From: Ecdyonurus torrentis
Taxonomy: Eukaryota > Arthropoda > Insecta > Ephemeroptera > Heptageniidae
Assembly: GCA_949318235.1 (NCBI GenBank)
Contig: OX439134.1
Span: forward strand, 19,026,556 to 19,090,555
Length of the DNA: 64,000 bases
Direction: 5' to 3'
The notes under the pieces were generated by a model. The model was not told where the DNA came from. It made no database searches and saw nothing but the letters and a program-made list of their open reading frames with translations. The position numbers and the translations under genes are program-made. Positions 53,701 to 63,388 of the stretch are shown piece by piece; positions within the stretch are counted from its first letter, which is position 1; each line of letters begins with the position of its first letter.

Positions 53701-56700
53701 TTATTATTTTTTTTTTCAGAAAAGAATTAAAACAATATTTTTAAAATTTGGCTTATTTTATTAAAAATGGATTTAATTGCTTTAAAGAAGTGATTAGGTC
53801 CTTCTAATGAAACTGAAAGAAACGTTAAGAAACGGATTTCGTGCGTTTGTTGTTTTAGATTTTGTTACTACTCTGGTTAAAAAAAAAAAAAAAAAAATCG
53901 CAAAATGTATTTTACCGCCACTAAAACGCTTGGAAAAGCATAATTATATTAAAAAATGGAAGAAAAACAGTAAAAAAAAAAAATAATAAAAAAAATAAAA
54001 AAGGAACAAACGGTGTACTAGATTCCTTTCATTACCATCAGTTTAATTGGGTCCTAATTAGGTTTAAATTTTTATAAAAATATTTACAAATAAATTAAAT
54101 ATTTTATTATCTAACATCAAATGTGCCTAAGTTGAATTACTTTGATATCTCTGATATTTTACTCCTTACTGCTGTTGATATTTGCGCGATGTCTCCAGAG
54201 AACGTATGGAGTTGTTTGCCTTACCATTTGTTTTGATTAGTGTGTTATTTCTATACACAGTCTATATTAAAGGTGTGGACATCAAGTTTTTTTTTTTGGC
54301 AACACTGCAATTTAACTTTACTTAATAATCCAAAAGTCTTAGATTCATTTTTTTTAAACCTTTAATACATATAAACTTGTATGGTATAAAAAAATTTAAG
54401 AATTAAGAATTCATTTTCTTAATATAATTAGATATAGGTCAAACTTTGACCCCTTTTTTTCAAACTTAGTTTTTTCTTAACCTTTGTTTCATTTGAGCAA
54501 AAAGTTAACTTCAAAACCGTTTGCTAAATAGTTTTTAAGTATAGTGCAGTTTTTAATGTAGAATAAATTGAACTGCAAGGAAATTTAAATGAAGATAACA
54601 TGCAATCAAATTTACTTTACATTAAATACATTGCACTGGATGAAGAGGCATTTAGACTCATTTCTCATTAACACGTATTTGTCAAATTGCAAATAATAGC
54701 AAACTTTTAATTCAGCTTTTAAGTCAGTTATGCCTTAAAATGATTTTTTTTTTTTACTTTAAAAAAAAAGTCAAACTTATTTATTCAAAAGTTAAAAGGC
54801 ATTATTTCCAAATCGAAAGTACCAATTAAAATTAAAATAATAATAATAATAAAAATGCCTCTTTAGTTAATTTAATGTTGGAAACTTGGAAGTAATTATT
54901 TATGTTAACGCAGTACGCAAGCTGTCTTAAAACAGTATTATTCAAAAGCACTAATGGGCTGGTTTAAAATTTTTAAACACTGCTTAAAATAGCGCATTTT
55001 TGTTAAAGATACAATAGAAATACAAGTTTATATGCATCAGTAATCATTGAAAAAAAAAAAAAAAGTTACCATAAAATTTACTGCAGTAGACCACGCAATT
55101 TTTGTTTACTTAACACACAAAATAAGTGTCATTTAAAATACAAAAATAGTTATTTCAATTTACTATACTATAGGAACTATAAAGTAAATATTACAAAGCA
55201 AATAGTTCACACGTTATATATATTTTTATACGAACCTAACTTTGTCATATAAAGATATTACGCTTCAATTTGCATTCGCAGATGAAACCCAATGCATATA
55301 TGACAAAATTATGTCAATTAAAAAAAAAAAAAAAAAAAAAAAAAGTCAGTACGAACTAGCTTTATAGGACTAATTCACACGATGCAATATTTTTAAATTG
55401 AATTGCAAAGTAAACTGTCTGTTTTTTTTACAATGCCTATTAAAACGTTGAAAATATTACAATGTGTAAACAGACCCTCAAATATCATTTTATCACAGTA
55501 AATTTTATCATAATTTTTCTTTTTTCAGTAATATTTATTAAAAAAGTATTTCAACATAATAATTATATTATAATAGCAGATAGCGGTGCATTATTGATAT
55601 TTATATATATATACATCTAAATATGTTAACATATAGATATTGATGGTAACAAAAAAAGACGTCATGCTACATGCATAACTGTACCTGCCTTACCAACGGG
55701 CTTGCCAATATAATGCCTATCCTGTTGAGAACTGCAGGGAGTCGCTGAAAACAACACAAAGTTGCACACTCTTGCACCTCAAAGTAGTTACAACCACATT
55801 GGGTTAAACTATAGTATCATCTTTAAACATTAATAACACAATATACCATGCTATCAATGTTTTTTTTTAAAGTAACTAGTCAAGGGAGTTTTTTTTATTG
55901 TTATTATTATTTTGGTAAGAAGCTTTATTTCATTTTTTTTTAATTAGGGGTTAGTTTACAGTATTACGTAATTTATGCTTAATTTATGCCATAAATAGAA
56001 TACTTTGGAAAATGAAGATTTAGTGAGAAAATAAACAAACTCGGAGCCAAATGATACTAACTAACTGCTATAAGGTGTATGCATTCATGTTAAAGTCGAC
56101 GCCTTGTTGGATAACTCAATAACATGGGCTGCATAAGAAAATAACTCATTTTGACAGTTTAAAAATGCCAAGCAATATTTTTGAGAGCAGTGATGCTGCT
56201 AATATGTTGAATTAGTATCTCAAATATGTGAGAAAAATAATAGTAAAAAAAAAATAATAATAATAAGCGATTTTCCAAAGAAAATTGCCCAAAATGAAGT
56301 TTGTTATATGCTGAGCAATGTTATTCACTACTCCAGTATGGCCTCCGAGCGCATTAAATATAACGTCATGCGCATACACCTTATATAGCAGATGATTGTG
56401 TGCTCCTGTCTTAATTTAACATGCTTTCTTACGGAGGAATGACATAGCTGTATAATTCGAGCTAGAATTTTTTTTCTAGATACTGAAATATTTACTATAG
56501 CTTATTGAGCCTCAAAGCTCTTGAACTTTTAATGAATATGGTTATATTTATTTTTCATGCAATTAATTGACTTGAAATTCAGGAAAATAAAAACTTTAAG
56601 GCTCACCAAGCTACAATAAAAAAACCAAGTATGAAGAAAAAAAAAGTAACTCAAGTTATAACTTTTTTAATCCTCTATAAGCGTGTTAAATCAAGAAAGA

Positions 56701-58290
56701 AATACTAAGACATTTGCTAGTACTTTGTTAGTATTGTTTGAGTTTTGAGATTGTTCATTATATCACTCAACCTTCTTTTACAAGTCTTTTATTATTGCTA
56801 TTATAGTATTGTGTACGAATGATTACGTTATGCAAATGCTGTGCTGCAGCATAATTATTTTGTTATATATAATATGAACCGGTTGCACTCATATTTAAGG
56901 GCCGCCATTTTGTTGGTCAGGAATACACAGGCCAGCATAGGAAAAATGTCATTTTTATTTTTTTTAATAGCAAAAGAAGCTTCAAACCTCAATCAAAGAC
57001 TTATTTCTAGCTTCTAATGAGCTCGAAGAATATGAGAAAAATTTGTTCAGTAGAAATAAACTCTTGTTATGTGAAAAATTAGGAGAAATGATGTTTTCCC
57101 TATGCTGTACCATGCATTAGGCACCACAAATATGGCGACAAAGCGCAAGTATGTGCAAGGGGTCTATAGCTAGCATAATTACTACACATATCTATTTCAG
57201 TCCTAAGTGAAGCATAATATGTATAACGAACACAAAAAAAAAAAACAAGTAATAATTATGCTGGCTCAATTTCAGCTACACTCTTCATTGCATTATAATT
57301 TCATTTAGCACAATTATTTAAGATGTTCCAGTTTATAAATATCTTAGCTATTATAGTACTATAATATCATAAATGAAGCATGAATTACGTGCAATTTATT
57401 TTTTCCGTGTAGATGGGACATTTGACGCACTCGTGGCAACTGCAGATGAAACGTTCCAACACGATAAATGTGATGATACTATAACGTATGATTCCTCTTA
57501 AAATTTAATGCATTTGTAATTCTGATTTTCAGTAGCAATTAAGTTTTAAAAAAATGACTGAATTTTTTATCGTACGTAGCAAAAAAAAAAAAAAAAAAAG
57601 TTTAATTTTTTTTATTCCCTTTCATATTGTTTTCGGAATACTAAAGATTATAATAACTTGTTCCTCTTCTAGTTGACTTTATCCTTAAACAATACTTTCC
57701 CATAGAGCAATATTGTTATTATGCAATGAATTAAATTACAGAAGTTTCATAATTTTAAATGTAGATTGCAAAAAATTAAATATTGACTAATAAAGGAACA
57801 ACTGTTTTGAGGCTGACTATAAGCGATTTCTGTCACATCCGCTTCCGTTTCGACGTACTGCGCATGCGTAATAAGTAGAAACGGAAGCGGATGTGACAGA
57901 AATCGCCTTCAGTCAGCCTCAAACCCGTTGTTCCTTTCTTAGTCAATATTGCACAATACAAAAGATTGCACCACGTCAACACGACTTTAATCATCAATAT
58001 AGTAAAGAATATTTTATTGATTTAAAAAAATGTTTACACTATTGATCGAAATTTCAATTTGATTTTTAAATCTATAGTTCAGACTGTGCAATATATTTGC
58101 AATAATTAAGAATATTGCAATCTGTAATAACAAATGACAAATTTTCTTTCTATCAAATTAATTACATATTAAAAATATTGCTCCGTTTGAACAGATCTTT
58201 AATTCATTTAATTTTTTTAAAAATTTGATAAAACTTCTTACTAAAAACATTAATTTACATTATTCTTAAAAAAAATAAAATTAGATACTG

Positions 58291-58334
<44 letters not shown>

Positions 58335-58340
58335 GAAAGG

Positions 58341-58401
<61 letters not shown>

Positions 58402-60134
58402 CACTTATTTCTAACATAAAAATGTTGTTTCTAAATATTTTGTTTTCAAAAAGAGTGTGCATATATTGAAACAAAATAACAAAAATACGAGTTTTTTTGT
58501 GATTGGTTGAAAAACAAATAAGAAAACAAAAATGACAATTTGGTGCTAATTCAATGGACAAGGGAACATTTATAAAGATAGAGAGACAGAAAGAGAGAGA
58601 CAGAAAAACTTGGGACTAACAGTCTAAGGACAAAAATACACGTGAAAACAAAAAAACTGAACAACATATAAAAAAATGAATGTCGATAACCAGCTGAAAT
58701 AAAAATGAAGATCTTCATTATGAAATTAGAAGTGTAATCGTTGTCGTCGTGATTTTTTTTTTTTTTTTTTTTTTTACTCAATATTGTGATTGCATTAATT
58801 ATGAATTACACTTCTAATTATCTGCCAAAAATTTCAGGTATAATTTGTAAATTTTTAAGTTGAATATATTTTACAGATTTAATAAAATTTAAAAATACTT
58901 AATTTTAAGAAAATATGGAATTATGCTCAATATTTTGACGATTTTTTTTAACTTAAAGAAACGGTTTTAAAGTCGGATTGATTAGTTGGAGACAATTGGC
59001 AATTTAAGTTGTGCCCACTTTAGGAAGGGTAGCTGGTTTTCAATGGAGCTGAAACCCCAAGGGACCTGTCGGTATTTGCCAACCTGTTCTTATACGACCT
59101 AACCGGACCGAAATAACCAAATATATACGAATGATTGGTTATGAAATGATGAATGTACGTAAATTTTCAAATCTACTTAATAGTTTGAATTAATGAGTAC
59201 TATAGAATGATTATGTATTTAAGAGTGTTTTTGTAACTAAAAAAATTGGTAACAATACTTTTTTTTTTTTTTTTGAACATTTTTCTTAACTTTGCTTGCT
59301 ACATTTTTATCACACAAAGTTAATGTACGTAATTAATAAAAATGAAATGAAAAATATTGAGATTGTATTGCTTAAACCTTGCCCTTTCAGAAATGCATTT
59401 TTTTCCTTCTACGTTTTTAAATACCATTATTTTATTTTATATTTTTTTGCGGCAATACTAAACAATGGAAACAAAAGTTCATACGAATTAATTAATATTG
59501 TTTCTTTCTAGAAAATAGTTTTTTAAGCTGTTTTTAAACACCTAGTAAAACAGAGAAAATCACGCTAAAAATTTGCTATAATTAATTTCAATAATTTGCG
59601 GACGTAAAAACACAATTCCAAATCACCAACTATAAAATACATTCAACTTTTTTTTTTTTTTACTTATATCAAATTTTTCTGAAATATTATAAAAAAATTA
59701 TTAAAAAATAAAAAAAAGTGTTGATTTTACCTGCGCTACAGGGTTTTCTCCAGGTCTATATACGACATTATGTAGAGGTCTTTTTCTTCCCACATAATTA
59801 ACACATACAAATTCGAGTAAACTGGCGTATATGAAGCACATACAAACTCCATCCCATACATTCATGGCAGTTAAATTAGAAACAACAGGTAAGGTGGATC
59901 GGAAACCATTAGAAGTTGTGAAAAAGTTCAACATTGTTGTTACACCGATCATCACTCGAGCTGGTACTGCGTTCCATTCTAACCAGAATGTTATGAAGGA
60001 TGAAGTTACTAATATTATTCCAGGGATAAAAACAGTCGTGAAATAAAAAGCACGATCACGGGTAAATATTAATTCTACTCGAAGACAGCTGTAGTTACCT
60101 GGCAACAAAAATAAATACAATTAATTAGTAAATT

Positions 60135-60165
<31 letters not shown>

Positions 60166-61307
60166 CGGCGAAAAGCATAAAACAATGTTTTAATTATTGT
60201 AAAATTAATGGTTATACGTCACTTTAATCAATAAAAAAATAAGTGACAAAACTGATTTTTTTTTTCACGTCTTTTACTCGAAAAGAAATGGCAACATAAG
60301 GTGGAGACAGTGGTCAAATTATCGCAATCGCATTCCCATTAAAATGTGACTGCGATAGCTGAGCAAACAGTGGTCAAATTTTTATCCCCTAAAGTTTTGT
60401 GATAAACGGCCATTTAAAATGGAGGACCATGCCCAGCTGACAAAAAAAGAAAAGAATAATAAATTAATAATAGAGGTGTTTAAGCAAAATTAACAATGTG
60501 CATTTATTTGTAGTGTTGAAAAAATAAATTACATACTGAAAATTTTATATCACACCTTATTATTAACAAGATTTAACACAATGTACACAGGAGTTAAAAG
60601 TGGTTTGAATTTGGCGCGAGACATAATAAACGATTGTCATCTGCCGATGCCTGAACGGCGCGTCTGATTGGCCCACGTCATACCGCATTCTTTATGTTTT
60701 CGCAAAAGTTAGGTGAAGTCATACATGCCATATAGCGACGTATTATAGCATAAATGTTGATATTTTAGTTCAAAGGTAAATCTTATAAAAATGATAACTA
60801 CAGGTGAAATACCAATCCAGGTAGTCCATCAAACATTCACTGAAAATTAGTACTACATAATTTACCTGTAGTCAATGAAATATATTTAAATTTTAAAATA
60901 TTGTGTTGATTGGTTTTACACGTGTATTGTAAAATTTTAAAAACAAACAATAATAGTAATTATAGTGAATAATTAATTTAATGAATAAATAAATAAATGA
61001 AAAATTAAATGAATTAATGAAAAAATAAATAAATAAATAAATTGAATATGACTATAATAAGCTAGTTAATTTAATAACTTAATATGTTTAGTAAATATTA
61101 TAATAATAATAAATTTATGACATATTTGGGATTAAAACTTTAGTGCTCTGTAAACTTTGAAAACTACGCATCTTGATCAATAAATTATGCAAGAAGTTTA
61201 AGTAACAACCTTGAAACTTAAATTAATTACTAAAATGAAGCTATTTTTATTTTTAACACTACAAATTTAAGCATAAAAAAGTTGAAATATAAGTATTAAC
61301 ATGCTTA

Positions 61308-61339
<32 letters not shown>

Positions 61340-63356
61340 TACGTTTTTTAATTTGCATTCTAACGTTTCTTCAGCGTTAGTTTAAAGTATTTTTTGGTTT
61401 TCTAAACTAAATGGTTATAATTAAATAAGTAATTTATGCTGCATTGAATAATTAATATTTTCTAGGGCATAAGTATTGATATTTTGTAATAACATAAGTA
61501 ATTATGCTGAACATCTTAACTATTATGCTATGTATAGTATAATTAATATACAATATAGCATAAATTATGATGCTGTGCATAAATGTTGCTGCATTGATCT
61601 AGCATTTTATTATCACGTATTTATTTTTTTATCCGTATCTGCCAATGACCGGATAATTTTATAATCCGGCTTATGGACACGGACAAAAATAAATACGTAA
61701 CATTCATGCTATATAGCACATTTTCAGCAACATTTATGCAGTACAACAAAAGTTATGCTATATTGCATAATATAGTATGTTCCATGGCATAAATATTTTG
61801 CTCATATAGAGAAACTATTTATGGAATTCTAAGTTAGCAACATTTATGCTATACTGAAATAAATGCAGAATAAATTACGTATTTTGTCGTCCGTATAGAT
61901 AAAAGCTCATTCGGATCACGAGATCTGCATTTTTGGGATTTTTTTACGGATACGCAGTTTTCATTTTTATAAGATTTATTGCTTTGTACTCAAAACGTAG
62001 TAACTTCTTTGGTCATGATTTAAGCTACATATTTAATAGTCAATACGTAACTGTTTTTTTTTTGTGTGTATACACTCTAAAACCTGGTGCATTACCTTAG
62101 TTACGAATACTAACTTATTTAAGATAAACACTTTTAAGTTATTATGAGTAGCTAAAATAATGCATTTTAGCAAGTTATTAAAAATAGCTAATTTAAGTTG
62201 TTTTAAATTTTTTTAAAGTTTTTTAAAGCTATTTTAAGCTAAATTAGCTATTGTTAATAATTTGCTAAAATGCATTATTTTAGCTACTCAAAATAACTTA
62301 AAAGTGTATATATCTTAAATAAATTAGTATTCGTAACTAAAGTAATGCACCAGTTTTTAGAGTGTATATAATATTGTTTAGTCGCTCATGTAATGCTAAT
62401 GGATATAGATCGATGTAATAATAAGTATAAAGTATGTACATGAATTGCAAGCAGGGGAGATAAGGTATTCCCATAAGAAGCCAGAGTACAATAAATTACC
62501 CAATCTTATCTAGTTACTTTATATCACATGCGCGAGCGAGCGGTCATTCATAATAATGTCTAGTTACTCTATAATATAATATCACATCAAGCAAATGAGA
62601 AAATAATGACACTTTGCAGTCATTTCTGACTCAAAAAAAGTATTTTTGTATAATAATATATACAATTTCTAACAATTCACACTTGATAGCTGTTTCAAAT
62701 ATCCTGGTTATTTAAAATCGTTTTATAATTGACTCGATGAATAGGTTTTGATACATTTTAAAAATCAAAGCAAGAAAGAAAGAAAAAAAAAAAAAAAAAA
62801 AAAACGACATTTTTGTTACATATTTAAACAGAAATTTTAAAATAAAGATAACATATGTTATATATTTCATCTCTTTACATGAGAGTAGATCAAGCCAAAA
62901 TAAAACATATATAAAACAAAACAATAAGGTAAATGTTATCATTAATGAAAAATCTATTTTAATTAACAATAACAATTACTTAAAGGCGTAGAACACCTTC
63001 AACAAAAAAGTTGCGTAATATCCTAACAAACCTGAAAATCAACGTTGATTTGGCCGGAGTCATTTATTTCTAATTTATTTTCCATTCACAAAATGCCACT
63101 GGCGGTCACTGACGTCACAGCTCGCCCCGTTTACGCGCACATAAAACAAGCGAGCTGTGACGTCAGTGACCGCCAGTGGCATTTTGTGAATGGAAAATAA
63201 ATTAGAAATAAACAACTCCGGCCAAATCAACGTTGATTTTCAGGTTTGTTAGGATATTACGCAACTTTTTTGTTGAAGGTGTTCTACGCCTTTAATAATT
63301 AGATACATGAATTACACTATAATGATGTTCGTAAACCATGTTCCCTAGATCCAAAG

Positions 63357-63388
<32 letters not shown>

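Noticed and set aside
54170..54270. Two short splice-bordered stretches on the minus strand (for example before GTAAGG)
   Set aside because: Lengths of 23, 26 or 37 nt would break the reading frame between exons c and d.
59831..60046. Plus-strand open frame of 71 codons
   Set aside because: Antisense to the conserved M1-M3 exon of pHCl-1.
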